Positions 53,228 through 61,934 of a stretch of 64,000 bases of DNA are shown here, piece by piece; position 1 is the first letter of the stretch; each line of letters opens with the position of its first letter. Both the position numbers and the translations under genes were made by a program. Source of the DNA: Bradyrhizobium sp. PSBB068 (GTDB lineage: Bacteria > Pseudomonadota > Alphaproteobacteria > Rhizobiales > Xanthobacteraceae); NCBI GenBank assembly GCA_016839165.1, contig CP069300.1, positions 6,143,501 to 6,207,500 on the forward strand, read 5' to 3'. The notes beneath the pieces were generated by a model that searched no databases, was not told the DNA's origin, and was given only the letters and a program-made list of their open reading frames with translations.

Positions 53228-54424
53228 ATGAGGATGCGCCATCGCCTCCCCCGCCTGCTGCTTATCGGCGCGAGCCTCGTGCTCGCGTTGACGGCCTCCA
53301 TCACCACACTGAGGGCCGACGACATGAAAGCTGGACATGACCAGCCCTGCGGGTCGCCGACCGCGCTCGACGATGGCTGGCCGATCGCGTCACCCGACAG
53401 CGTCGGCATGGATGGCGAGCGGCTGTGCGGCATCGCCGCGCGGCTCGGCCTGCGCAGCAGCGAGGTGCATTCCGTCGTTGTGGCGCGGCACGGCAGACTG
53501 GTGTTCGAGCAATATTTCGCCGGCATCGACCAGCCATGGGGGTACAAGGAAGGCCGCACCGAATTCACGGCGACGACCAGGCACGACATACGTTCGGCAT
53601 CGAAGAGCGTGACGTCGCTGCTGGTCGGCACCGCCATCGACCGCAAGCTGATCGCCGGCGTTGACGAGCCCGTGGTGAAATTCTTCCCCGAACACCGGTC
53701 GGTAAAGTCGGCCGGATGGGACGCGATCACGCTGCGCCATCTCTTGACGATGTCGTCAGGCATCAAATGGGACGAGACGCTGCCCTGGACCCATCCCGAC
53801 AACGACGAGCCGCATCTCGCCTTCGATGCCGATCCGATCGGCTATGTCCTGGCCAAGCCGATCGCAGCGTCGCCGGACACGCTCTGGACCTACAATGGCG
53901 GCGGCACGGATCTGCTCGGCAACATCATTGAACAGGTCTCCGGCAAACCGCTCGAAGCCTTCGCGCGGGAGACGCTGTTCCAGCCGCTCGGCATCACCGA
54001 TCTTGAGTGGAAGACCTATCCGAAGAACGGCAAGATTGCCGCCGCTGCCGGCCTCCGCTTGCGGCCGCGCGATGCCGCGAAAATCGGCCAGCTCTTGCTC
54101 AATGGCGGGAAATGGAACGGACAGCAGATCATCTCGGCCGAGTGGATCGCGCAATCGATCGTGCCGCGCTTCCAGGCCGTCGGCTATTTCGGCGGCACGC
54201 TGTTCTATGGCTATCAGTGGTGGATGGGCCGCTCGCTGTCCGACGGCAAGGAAGTGAAATGGGTCGGCGCCTTTGGCTGGGGCGGTCAACGCATCATCGT
54301 CGTGCCCGATCTCGATCTTGTGATGATGACGACGGCAGCCCAGTACGGCCAGCCCAAGGAAGGGCTTGCGGCGATGGACATCCTTGCCAACATCATCATT
54401 CCCGCCGTGCGCGACGCGCACTGA
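53228..54424 (+). CDS. Secreted serine hydrolase (beta-lactamase/EstB class C family)
   Basis: 398 residues with a signal peptide (RLPRLLLIGASLVLALTASI). Two ATGs (53228 and 53234) are both well placed. The SxxK nucleophile motif lies in HDIRSASKSVTSLLV. LRHLLTMSSGIKWDE is a family landmark. The Tyr motif is LWTYNGGGTDLLGNII and the C-terminal strand is GWGGQRIIVVPDLDLVMM. This is the penicillin-binding-protein-like hydrolase group (6-aminohexanoate-dimer hydrolase, esterase and similar), not a proven beta-lactamase. A GST gene lies before it and an MBL protein after it, on the same strand. Confidence 0.87.
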   Translation: MRMRHRLPRLLLIGASLVLALTASITTLRADDMKAGHDQPCGSPTALDDGWPIASPDSVGMDGERLCGIAARLGLRSSEVHSVVVARHGRLVFEQYFAGIDQPWGYKEGRTEFTATTRHDIRSASKSVTSLLVGTAIDRKLIAGVDEPVVKFFPEHRSVKSAGWDAITLRHLLTMSSGIKWDETLPWTHPDNDEPHLAFDADPIGYVLAKPIAASPDTLWTYNGGGTDLLGNIIEQVSGKPLEAFARETLFQPLGITDLEWKTYPKNGKIAAAAGLRLRPRDAAKIGQLLLNGGKWNGQQIISAEWIAQSIVPRFQAVGYFGGTLFYGYQWWMGRSLSDGKEVKWVGAFGWGGQRIIVVPDLDLVMMTTAAQYGQPKEGLAAMDILANIIIPAVRDAH

Positions 54425-54498
54425 CCCTTTTCTACGCGTTTTCTTCACGCGAACCGGACTCCACTTCGCTCGAAAACGCTAACGCCAAGGAATCACCC

Positions 54499-55368
54499 AT
54501 GAGCCTGAAATTTGCGGCCGGCGATCTCACCATTCATCGCATCGTGGAGGAGGAAGGCAAGTTCCTGCCTGCGCAAGACATGTTGCCCGAACTGACACCG
54601 GAGCTGCTTGCGGAGAACCGAGCCTGGATGAAAGCGGCCCGGGCGCTCGACGACAGCGACACGTTGATCCTTGCGTTCCAGTCCTACGTCGTGAAGACGC
54701 CGCACCACACCATCCTGATCGACAGCTGCATCGGCAATCACAAGCCGCGGCCGGGTCGGCCGAGCTGGAACATGAAGACCGACGACAGCTATCTGCGCGG
54801 CCTTGCGTCCGCCGGCTTCTCGGTCGGCGACATCGACTACGTGATGTGCACGCATCTGCATGTCGACCATGTCGGCTGGAATACGCGGCTCGAGAACGGC
54901 CGCTGGGTGCCGACCTTCCCGAACGCGCGCTATGTGTTCGACAAGACCGAGTTCGACTACTGGACCGAGACCAATGCCAAGGCGGAAGTCCCGCCATTCG
55001 TCGACAGCGTGCTGCCGGTGGTCGAAGCCAAGCGGGCCGAGCTGGTCGGCAATGATTTCGCGATCGGCGACCACATGCGCATCCTGCCGACGCCCGGCCA
55101 CACGCCGGGCCATCTCGCCTTCACCTTCGGTCGCGGCAAGGACGACGCGGTGTTTGCCGGCGATTTGATGCACTCGCCGATCCAGACGCTCTATCCGGAA
55201 CTGTCGCCGAAATTCGACGTCGACCCGGCGCAGGCGGCGAAGACACGTCGCAGCTTCCTCGAGCGCTATTGCGACACCGACACGCTGTGCTGTCCCGCGC
55301 ACTTCCCCTCGCCATCGGTCGGCAAGATCAGGCGGAAGGGGAATGGGTTTGTGTGCGAGACGGCGTGA
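54499..55368 (+). CDS. MBL-fold hydrolase, paralogue of the 47916 gene
   Basis: 289 residues, AAGGAA eight bases before ATG 54499. The zinc motif is HLHVDHVGWN, a later His lies in TPGHTPGHLAF, and the Asp in FAGDLMHSP. VKTPHHTILIDSCIGNHKPR and WVPTFPNARYVFDKTEFDYW align closely with the MBL protein at 47916, so the two are paralogues 6 kb apart. No signal peptide. Lactonase or esterase activity is likely but unproven. Confidence 0.87.
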   Translation: MSLKFAAGDLTIHRIVEEEGKFLPAQDMLPELTPELLAENRAWMKAARALDDSDTLILAFQSYVVKTPHHTILIDSCIGNHKPRPGRPSWNMKTDDSYLRGLASAGFSVGDIDYVMCTHLHVDHVGWNTRLENGRWVPTFPNARYVFDKTEFDYWTETNAKAEVPPFVDSVLPVVEAKRAELVGNDFAIGDHMRILPTPGHTPGHLAFTFGRGKDDAVFAGDLMHSPIQTLYPELSPKFDVDPAQAAKTRRSFLERYCDTDTLCCPAHFPSPSVGKIRRKGNGFVCETA

Positions 55369-55405
55369 GGTGAGCTGAATTCGCGGCGAACTCGCAACCA
55401 CTCAA

Positions 55406-55436
55406 CCCTGGAGGGATCGTTTCTCGCCCTCCAGGG
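55406..55436. terminator. Hairpin between convergent genes
   Basis: CCCTGGAGGG and CCCTCCAGGG form a perfect ten-base-pair stem with an 11-base loop between the convergent MBL and ogt genes. No U-tract is present on either strand, so intrinsic termination is uncertain. Confidence 0.45.
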
Positions 55437-55456
55437 GAGGATAGAAGAGCATTCGC

Positions 55457-55999
55457 TCAATCAAACAAACTCGGCGTGTGGTTCACCGCCGCGCCTTCGA
55501 TCTGCAGCATCTTCAGCTTGGTGACCACGCCGCCATTGGCCGAGAAGCCGCCCGGCTTGTTGCCCGCCGCCAGCACCCGGTGGCAGGGCACCACGATCGG
55601 GCACGGGTTGCGGCCGAGCGCCTGGCCGACGTCGCGCGACAGCTCGACGCCGCCGAGCTGCTTGGCGATGTCGCCATAGGTCACGGTCTTGCCCGGCGGA
55701 ATCTTCCGCGCGATGTCGTAGACGCCGCGGTTGAACTCCGGCACGCCGTCGAGATCGAGCACGATGTCGGCGAGATCGTTCGGCTTGCCGGCGAGCAGCT
55801 CGATCATGCCGTCGATCGCGTGCTGCACCTCGGCCGGCGGCGCCGCCTCGGTGAGGTCGCCGTTACGCTGGGCAATCCGCTTGCGGGTCTTCTCTTCGTT
55901 GCCCATCGGCAGCTGCACGCCGGTAACGCCATGCTCGCCCCAGACGACGCCGCAGGCGCCGATCATGGTCTCGAAGATTGCAAAATGCTGGCCGGTCAT
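55457..55999 (-). CDS. ogt: Methylated-DNA-protein-cysteine methyltransferase
   Basis: 180-residue suicide enzyme that removes alkyl groups from O6-alkylguanine in DNA. The active site IVVPCHRVLA contains the acceptor Cys139. TYGDIAKQLGG is the recognition-helix region, and GRNPCP, then GGFSANGGVVTK, are the usual flanking blocks. The size and the lack of an Ada regulatory domain fit Ogt. It is monocistronic, convergent with the MBL gene. Confidence 0.93.
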   Translation of the reverse strand: MTGQHFAIFETMIGACGVVWGEHGVTGVQLPMGNEEKTRKRIAQRNGDLTEAAPPAEVQHAIDGMIELLAGKPNDLADIVLDLDGVPEFNRGVYDIARKIPPGKTVTYGDIAKQLGGVELSRDVGQALGRNPCPIVVPCHRVLAAGNKPGGFSANGGVVTKLKMLQIEGAAVNHTPSLFD

Positions 56000-56145
56000 G
56001 GCTCACTCCAGATATTCGTTAGGCTCACAAACTGAAGCCTGCTGTTGATCTGAAATCTAGGCTTGGAGAATGTTGCTATCCACCCGAATTCCGTGGGAAC
56101 TTGGGCTCAATCAACAACATCTCCTGCCCTCCGCGAGCCCTTCAA

Positions 56146-56955
56146 ATGCACAGCCTCCACGTCAACGGTTTCGACATGCCCTATCTCGATATCGGAGCGG
56201 GGCCGCCGCTGGTCTGCGTGCATGGTTCGCTGTGCGACTTCCGGATCTGGTCGGCCGTGCTCGGCCCGCTGATCCGCCACCATCGCGTGATCGCGGTCAG
56301 CCTGCGGCATTTCTTCCCCGAGCATTGGGACGGCGTCGGCGACACCTATTCGATCGCGCAGCATGTCGACGACGTGATCGCCTTCATCGAGGCCTTCGAT
56401 ACCAAACCGGTCGACCTGATGGGGCATTCCCGCGGCGGGCATATCTGCTTCCGCGCCGCGCAGCGGCGGCCGGACCTGCTGCGCAGGCTGATCCTGGCCG
56501 AGCCCGGCGGCGAGCTCGACGAGAGCCTTGATCCCGACTTCAAGCCGGGCCCCTCGCCGCTGGCGGCACGTTTCGCGGCATGCGCCGCGGAAATCGCCAA
56601 GGGCGACATCGACGGCGGCCTGCAGATCTTCATGGATGCGCTCGAAGGTCCCGGTGCCTGGAAACGGATTCCGGCGACCTCCAAGCAGCTGTTGCGCGAC
56701 AACGCGACCACGCTGATCGGCCAGACCCGCGACCAGCGACCGCCCTTCTCGAAGGCCGATGCAGAGGCGATCAGGACGCCGACGCTGTTAATCGGCGGCG
56801 CCAACACCAAGGGCGTGCTGCCGAAGGTGCTGCACGCCCTCGCCGCAAACGTGCGGGGATCACGCACCGAGATGATCCCGGGCACCACGCATCCGATGTT
56901 CGAGCAGGCCCCGCAGCGCTATTGCGAGATCGTGCTGGAGTTTCTGGCAAGCTGA
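56146..56955 (+). CDS. Alpha/beta-hydrolase-fold protein
   Basis: 269 residues from ATG 56146. The oxyanion-hole motif VCVHGSLCD is at about residues 23-31, the nucleophile elbow GHSRGG has Ser95, and the C-terminal His is in GTTHPMFEQ. An LAEPGGELDE strand and a helical cap (residues 125-190) complete the fold. Substrate not predictable. It stands alone between ogt and the M20 peptidase gene. Confidence 0.85.
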   Translation: MHSLHVNGFDMPYLDIGAGPPLVCVHGSLCDFRIWSAVLGPLIRHHRVIAVSLRHFFPEHWDGVGDTYSIAQHVDDVIAFIEAFDTKPVDLMGHSRGGHICFRAAQRRPDLLRRLILAEPGGELDESLDPDFKPGPSPLAARFAACAAEIAKGDIDGGLQIFMDALEGPGAWKRIPATSKQLLRDNATTLIGQTRDQRPPFSKADAEAIRTPTLLIGGANTKGVLPKVLHALAANVRGSRTEMIPGTTHPMFEQAPQRYCEIVLEFLAS

Positions 56956-57007
56956 CCGCCCGCGCGCACGAACCTCGTCGCTTGCGGGGCGAGGTATCGT
57001 CCGCCTG

Positions 57008-57033
57008 TTCGCACTTTTCCGGATCATGCGTTA
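57008..57033. repeat. Fragment of the AGCATGATC-type repeat
   Basis: CGCACTTTTCCGGATCATGC plus GTTAG matches one arm of the repeat at 21316-21420 with two substitutions. It lies just upstream of the M20 peptidase gene. Confidence 0.6.
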
Positions 57034-57067
57034 GTGTCTCCTTCCGCTCATGCCTGGGAGGACAATC

Positions 57068-58324
57068 ATGAAATTATCCGTCAAATTGCTCGCGTCGGCC
57101 GGTCTGCTTTCGCTCGCCCTCGCCTCGTCCCACGCCCTTGCCGCCGCGGATGAAAAGCTGCGCGCGGCCGCCGAACAGGCCCAACCGGCGGTGATCGAAA
57201 GCCTGCACGACATGGTGCTGATCGAGTCGGGCTCCGGCGATGTCGAAGGCCTGAAGAAGATGGCCGACTACACCGAGGCGCGGCTCAAGGCGCTTGGCGC
57301 CAAGACCGAGCGCCGCAAGACCACCAAGGGCGCCGGCGCCGATATGGTGATCGGCACCTTCGAAGGCACCGGCAGCAGGAAGCTGATGCTGATCGCGCAT
57401 ATGGACACGGTCTACGAGCACGGCATCCTCGACACCCAGCCCTACAAGGTCGACGGCAACAAGATCTATGGACCCGGCATTGCCGACGACAAGGGCGGCA
57501 TCGCCGTCATCCTGCATTCCCTGAAGATCCTGAACGATGCCGGCTGGCGCGACTACGCCAAGCTCACGGTGTCGTTCAATCCGGATGAAGAGGTCGGCTC
57601 GATCGGCTCCGGCGAGATCATCGCCGAGCTCGCCGACCAGCACGACGTGGTGCTGTCCTGCGAGCCGACGGTCGCACCGCCGGTGGCCAAGAATGAAAGC
57701 CTGCTGCTCGGCGCCAGCGGCACCGCGACCGGCACGCTGGACGTGAAGGGCAAGGCCTCGCATGCCGGCGCCGCGCCGCAGCTCGGCCGCAACGCGCTGA
57801 TCGAGCTCGCGCATCAATTGCTGCAGACCCAGGACGTCGCGAAATCGATTCCGGGCACGCAGCTGAACTGGACCACCGCGACGGCCGGCACCGTGCGCAA
57901 CCAGATCCCCGATCATGCCTCTGCCGGTGCCGACATCCGCCTCACCATTCCGGACGGCGTGCAGAAGCTGCAGGCGGCGCTCGACGAGAAGGTGAAGGAC
58001 AGGCTGATCGCGGACACCGAGGTAACGGTGAAGGTCGCCGCGGGCCGCCCGCCCTTCGTCGCTGACGATCGCGGCCGCGCGCTCGCCAAGCAGGGACAGG
58101 CGATCTACGCCGAGCTCGACCGCACGCTGGATATCGCGGAGATGACCGGCGGCGCGACCGATGCCGGATACGCCGCGCGCAGCGGCAAGGCGGTGGTCGT
58201 CGAGAGCTTCGGGCTCGCCGGCTGGGGCTATCACGCGCGCGACGAATACATCGACACCAACTCGATCGTGCCGCGGCTCTATCTGATGACGCGGATGCTG
58301 ATGGAGCTGGGCAAGGCGAAGTAG
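57068..58324 (+). CDS. M20-family metallopeptidase, glutamate carboxypeptidase (CPG2)-like
   Basis: 418-residue exported zinc peptidase. GGAGGA is six bases before ATG 57068. A signal peptide ends near HALAAA. Zinc ligands and catalytic acids follow carboxypeptidase G2: His111 and Asp113 in AHMDTVYEHG, Asp140 in GPGIADDKGG, Glu174-Glu175 in FNPDEEVGS, and a late His in WGYHARDEY. The inserted dimerisation domain contains GKASHAGAAPQLGRNA. It probably cleaves C-terminal Glu from folate- or peptide-like substrates in the periplasm; substrate is inferred from family. Confidence 0.9.
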   Translation: MKLSVKLLASAGLLSLALASSHALAAADEKLRAAAEQAQPAVIESLHDMVLIESGSGDVEGLKKMADYTEARLKALGAKTERRKTTKGAGADMVIGTFEGTGSRKLMLIAHMDTVYEHGILDTQPYKVDGNKIYGPGIADDKGGIAVILHSLKILNDAGWRDYAKLTVSFNPDEEVGSIGSGEIIAELADQHDVVLSCEPTVAPPVAKNESLLLGASGTATGTLDVKGKASHAGAAPQLGRNALIELAHQLLQTQDVAKSIPGTQLNWTTATAGTVRNQIPDHASAGADIRLTIPDGVQKLQAALDEKVKDRLIADTEVTVKVAAGRPPFVADDRGRALAKQGQAIYAELDRTLDIAEMTGGATDAGYAARSGKAVVVESFGLAGWGYHARDEYIDTNSIVPRLYLMTRMLMELGKAK

Positions 58325-58387
58325 CGGGGCGAGATCAGCGGCAATGGCGCTGAGACGGTAGCACCGATCTTTTAGGCCAGCGCCCGG

Positions 58388-58435
58388 GCCCCCCCCCCTC
58401 TCCCCACCCTCCCCCGCAAGGGGGGAGGGAGCCCA
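58388..58435. repeat. C-rich CTCTCCCC/GGGGGAGGGAG palindrome
   Basis: A run of ten or more C residues followed by CTCTCCCCACCCTCCCCCGC, AA and GGGGGGAGGGAG. It is a hairpin related to the repeat at 61759. The long C-run may be unstable or miscounted. Confidence 0.6.
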
Positions 58436-58690
58436 ACCCATGCGCTCGCCTCACTTAGCTAATCATCCGCCGGCACTGGGGCACCCCCTCTCCCCCAACC
58501 GTCACTTGCGGGAGGCGGATTGCCAAAATATCGAAAACAACCCCATGCACAGTAGCTCGAGGTTGACTGGGCGCCAGACCCGGTGAGAACGTCTGGCACG
58601 TTCAAGCCGCAGGAAAGTTTCTCACTTTCAAACGCTTAGACCCAATCACCTGGAGCCTTGACCGGACGCACAACCGGCAGTAGTCTGTTT

Positions 58691-58714
58691 CCGAATACGG
58701 AATTCTGTATTCCG
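58691..58714. promoter_or_regulatory. Putative GntR operator palindrome
   Basis: CCGAATACGGAATTCTGTAT then TCCG: GAATAC and GTATTC are exact inverted arms around an eight-base GGAATTCT centre. It lies 16 bp upstream of the chosen start of the GntR gene, a usual place for autoregulation. Confidence 0.5.
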
Positions 58715-58729
58715 AATTGGACAGCCGGC

Positions 58730-59404
58730 ATGATCCCGTTGGACCCGCTTCCGAACCTCATCGACCAAGTCTACGGGCGGTTGCTCGAGGCGATCATCGA
58801 CCGCACGCTGCTGCCCGGGCAGCGCATTACCCAGAACGAGCTGGCCGATCGGCTCGGCGTCTCGCGTCAGCCGATCTCGCACGCGCTGCATCTGCTGCAT
58901 CGCCAGGGCCTGGTCGCGGAAAGCGGCAAGCGCGGCTTCGAGGTGACGCAGCTCGATCCGCAGCGCATTCGCGAGCTCTATGAAGTGCGCGGTGCGATCG
59001 ACGCGCTCGCGGCGCGGCTTGCCGCGACGCGCGTGAAGGAGGATGCCGCGGCCCGCGCGCAGCTCGAGAGCGCGCTCGAAGCCGGGCGCGCGATCGATGA
59101 CCACGCACCGCTGGCGCGCCTGATCGCGCTCGATGTCGACTTCCACAGCGCGATCTATCGGCTCGCCGGCAATTCCGCGATCGAGGAGATGATCGCGCCG
59201 CAATGGCCGCATATGCGCCGCTCGATGGCGACCGTGCTCGCCGAACTCGATTACCGCGACAGTGCCTGGACCGAGCACGAGACCATCGCCGCGCAGATTT
59301 TTTCCGGCAATGCCGCCGCCGCGGAGGCTGCCGCGCTGGCGCATGCGCAGACGGCTGGACGGATGACCGAAGAGAGATTGAGAGCGACCGACGTGGCGGC
59401 GTGA
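58730..59404 (+). CDS. GntR-family regulator, FCD (FadR-like) type
   Basis: 224 residues. The winged-helix N-terminus has VYGRLLEAIIDRTLLPGQRI, then TQNELADRLGVSRQPISHAL and RQGLVAESGKRGFEV, close to the GntR consensus. The all-helical FCD ligand domain follows, with ELYEVRGAIDALAARLAA (Asp/Arg region) and LDVDFHSAIYRLAGN (metal-binding His). It ends 57 bp before a phytanoyl-CoA-dioxygenase-like gene on the same strand, which it probably controls together with the oxidoreductase further on. Confidence 0.9.
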   Translation: MIPLDPLPNLIDQVYGRLLEAIIDRTLLPGQRITQNELADRLGVSRQPISHALHLLHRQGLVAESGKRGFEVTQLDPQRIRELYEVRGAIDALAARLAATRVKEDAAARAQLESALEAGRAIDDHAPLARLIALDVDFHSAIYRLAGNSAIEEMIAPQWPHMRRSMATVLAELDYRDSAWTEHETIAAQIFSGNAAAAEAAALAHAQTAGRMTEERLRATDVAA

Positions 59405-59461
59405 ACCCGAACCTGACGGCGCCGCAAGAACGAAGACCAATAATCAAGGGAGGAAAGCACC

Positions 59462-60262
59462 ATGAAACTGACCCAAGAGCAGGTCGAATTTTTCCATCGC
59501 GAAGGCTGGCTGTTCCTGCCCGAGCTGTTCAGCCAGGAAGAGGTCGATTTCCTCGCCCGCGAGGCGGTCGCGATCTATGACGCCAACCGCCCCGAGGTGT
59601 GGCGCGAGAAGAGCGGCGCGCCGCGCACCGCCTTCGCCGCGCATCTCTACAACGAGGCGTTCGGCATCCTCGGCGCGCATCCGCGCATGATCGACCCGAT
59701 CGAGCAGCTGTTCGGCGAGAAGGTCTACATGCACCAGTTCAAGATCAACGCCAAGGCGGCCTTCACCGGCGACGTCTGGCAGTGGCACCAGGATTACGGC
59801 ACCTGGAAGCGCGACGACGGCATGCCGGAGCCGCGCGCGATGAACATCGCGATCTTCCTCGACGAGGTGATGCCGATCAACGGCCCGCTGATGCTGGTGC
59901 CGCAGAGCCAGACCGCGGGCGACCTCAAGGCCTCGCACGATCTCGAAACCACGTCCTATCCGCTGTGGACGCTGGACGAGGAGACGGTGACCCGCCTCGT
60001 CAAGCAGGGCGGCATCGTCGCGCCGACCGGCAAGCCCGGCGGCATGCTGATGTTCCACGGCAATCTGGTGCATGGGTCGAGCGGCAACATCACGCCCTAT
60101 CCGCGCAAGATCGTCTATTTGACGCTGAACGCGGTCTCGAACTACATCCGCACCCCGACGCGGCCGGACTACATCGCGCATCGCGACTTCACGCCGATCC
60201 AGACGGTCGCCGACGACGCGCTGCTGCGGCTCGCCCGTGCGCCGCGGCAGGCGGCGGAGTAA
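59462..60262 (+). CDS. Phytanoyl-CoA-dioxygenase-like Fe(II)/2-oxoglutarate oxygenase
   Basis: 266 residues, strong GGGAGG ribosome-binding site. The iron facial triad is visible: His109 and Asp111 in WQWHQDYGTW and His204 in LVHGSSGN. The 2-oxoglutarate-binding Arg is probably in PYPRKIVYLTLN. The DYGTWKRDDGMPEPRAMN block resembles that of ectoine-hydroxylase-like PhyH members, so a small polar substrate is possible. It follows a GntR regulator and precedes a COG4091 oxidoreductase, suggesting a catabolic unit of unknown substrate. Confidence 0.87.
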   Translation: MKLTQEQVEFFHREGWLFLPELFSQEEVDFLAREAVAIYDANRPEVWREKSGAPRTAFAAHLYNEAFGILGAHPRMIDPIEQLFGEKVYMHQFKINAKAAFTGDVWQWHQDYGTWKRDDGMPEPRAMNIAIFLDEVMPINGPLMLVPQSQTAGDLKASHDLETTSYPLWTLDEETVTRLVKQGGIVAPTGKPGGMLMFHGNLVHGSSGNITPYPRKIVYLTLNAVSNYIRTPTRPDYIAHRDFTPIQTVADDALLRLARAPRQAAE

Positions 60263-60272
60263 ACGCGCAACT

Positions 60273-60376
60273 GTCATTCCGGGGCAACGCGCAGCGGCGA
60301 GCCCGGAATCCATTTGACCGCGCACTTGTTGTGAGATGGATTCCGGGCTCGCGACTTTGTCGCGCCCCGGAATGAC
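60273..60376. repeat. Palindromic intergenic repeat, copy C
   Basis: Same element as copies A and B: GTCATTCCGGGGCAACGCGC at the left, GCGCCCCGGAATGAC at the right, GAGCCCGGAATCCATTTG and ATGGATTCCGGGCTCGCGAC inside. It lies between the PhyH-like and COG4091 genes. Confidence 0.9.
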
Positions 60377-60428
60377 GAATTCTGAATTTGTCGCGTCCTG
60401 CGCGACCACACCATCGGTAACAAGCATC

Positions 60429-61736
60429 ATGAACCTGCATCACCTCCTCAAAACCCGCGCCGCCGCCGGCAAGCCGGTGCGCGTCGTCCTGATCGGCGCC
60501 GGAAAATTCGGCTCGATGTTCCTGTCGCAGGTGCCGCATACGCCGGGGCTCGAGGTGCCCGTGATTGTCGATCTCGACCGCGAGCGTGCCCGCGAGGCGT
60601 GCCGCACCGTCGGCTGGGACGACGCGCGGATTAGCGCGACCACCTTCACCGACGATGGCGCGCGCGCGATCGCCGGCGGCGCATTCGATGTCGTGGTCGA
60701 AGCGACCGGCAATCCCGCCGTCGGCATCCGCCATGCCCGCGCGGCCATCGCGGCCGGCAAGCATGTCGTGATGGTCAATGTCGAGGCCGACGTGCTGGCC
60801 GGCCCGCTGCTCGCCGAAGAGGCGCGCAAGGCCGGCGTGGTCTATTCGCTCGCCTATGGCGACCAGCCGGCGCTGACCGCGGAAATGGTCGACTGGGCGC
60901 GCGCCACCGGCTTCCACGTCGTCGCCGCCGGCAAGGGCACCAAATATCTGCCGGCCTATCACGACGTGACGCCGGAGGGCGTGTGGCAGCATTACGGGCT
61001 CACCGCGGGCGAGGCGCAATCCGCCGGCATGAATCCGCAGATGTTCAACTCCTTCCTCGACGGCACCAAATCCGCGATCGAGATGGCGGCGATCGCCAAC
61101 GCCTGCACGCTCGACGTGCCGTCGGAGGGATTGTTGTTTCCGCCGTGCGGCGTCGACGATCTGCCGCATGTGATGCGGCCGCGCGACAAGGGCGGCGTGC
61201 TGGAGAAATCCGGCATCGTCGAGGTGGTGTCGTCGCTGGAGCGCGACGGCCGCCCGGTGTTCCGCGATCTGCGTTGGGGCGTCTACGTCGTGCTGGAAGC
61301 GCCGAACGACTATGCCGCCGATTGCTTCAGGCAGTACGGCCTCAAGACTGACGCATCCGGGCGCTATGCGGCGATGTACAAGCCCTATCACCTGATCGGG
61401 CTCGAGCTGAACATTTCGGTGCTGTCGGCGGCGCTGCGCAATGAGCCGACCGGCCAGCCGCGCGGCTTCCGCGGCGACGTCGCAGCGGTGGCCAAACGCA
61501 ATCTGCGCGCCGGCGAGATGCTCGACGGCGAAGGCGGCTACACGGTGTGGGGCAAATTGATGCCCGCCTCCGCCAGCCTCGCCGCCGGCGCACTGCCGAT
61601 CGGGCTCGCGCATCGCGTCAAGCTGAAGAACGACGTCGCCCATGGCGCCGTGGTGCGCTGGAACGACGTCGAGGTCGATGAGGCGAACGACACGATCAAG
61701 ACCCGCAAGGCGATGGAGCGCGCGTTTTCGCGGTAG
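60429..61736 (+). CDS. COG4091 oxidoreductase, DXR-II (DRL)-like, with C-terminal SAF domain
   Basis: 435-residue NAD(P)-dependent enzyme. The Rossmann motif IGAGKFGSMFL is at about residues 22-32. FDVVVEATGNPAVG and VMVNVEADVLAGPLL follow, then DQPALTAEMVDWARATGFHVVAAGKGTKY. The last 90 residues (DVAAVAKRNLRAGEMLDGEGGYTVWG) are a SAF-like domain. This is the homoserine-dehydrogenase-like COG4091 family, which includes Brucella DXR-II, an alternative first enzyme of the MEP isoprenoid pathway; other members are catabolic. A frame starting at 60336 translates the repeat and was rejected. Context (GntR, PhyH) favours catabolism, but DXR-II activity should be considered. Confidence 0.75.
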   Translation: MNLHHLLKTRAAAGKPVRVVLIGAGKFGSMFLSQVPHTPGLEVPVIVDLDRERAREACRTVGWDDARISATTFTDDGARAIAGGAFDVVVEATGNPAVGIRHARAAIAAGKHVVMVNVEADVLAGPLLAEEARKAGVVYSLAYGDQPALTAEMVDWARATGFHVVAAGKGTKYLPAYHDVTPEGVWQHYGLTAGEAQSAGMNPQMFNSFLDGTKSAIEMAAIANACTLDVPSEGLLFPPCGVDDLPHVMRPRDKGGVLEKSGIVEVVSSLERDGRPVFRDLRWGVYVVLEAPNDYAADCFRQYGLKTDASGRYAAMYKPYHLIGLELNISVLSAALRNEPTGQPRGFRGDVAAVAKRNLRAGEMLDGEGGYTVWGKLMPASASLAAGALPIGLAHRVKLKNDVAHGAVVRWNDVEVDEANDTIKTRKAMERAFSR

Positions 61737-61758
61737 CGCTCTCTTTCACTCAGCTCTT

Positions 61759-61911
61759 CACCTCTCCCCGCTCTTTGCGGGGAGAGGTCGGATCGCATCG
61801 CAGATGCGATCCGGGTGAGGGGCGAGGCACGCTGCTCAACAAGCGGCGAAGTGCTCACCGGATGGAAGCCCCTCACCCCAACCCTCTCCCCGCAAGAGCG
61901 GGGCGAGGGAG
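61759..61911. repeat. CCTCTCCCCGC/GCGGGGAGAGG composite repeat
   Basis: Two hairpin blocks (CACCTCTCCCCGCTCTTTGC...GGGGAGAGGTCG, and CCCTCTCCCCGCAAGAGCGG...) flank ATCCGGGTGAGGGG and CCCCTCACCCC, which pair with each other. It looks like a BIME-style composite of palindromic units between convergent genes. Confidence 0.8.
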
Positions 61912-61934
61912 AAGAGAGAGCGCGCACCGACCAA

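Larger units (their letters stand above)
58325..58729. other. Non-coding interval upstream of the GntR gene
   Basis: 405 bases without a supported gene. It contains a C-run and CCTCCCCCGCAAGGGGGGAG palindrome (58388-58435), featureless DNA to about 58620, then the putative GntR operator region (58691-58714). Confidence 0.6.
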
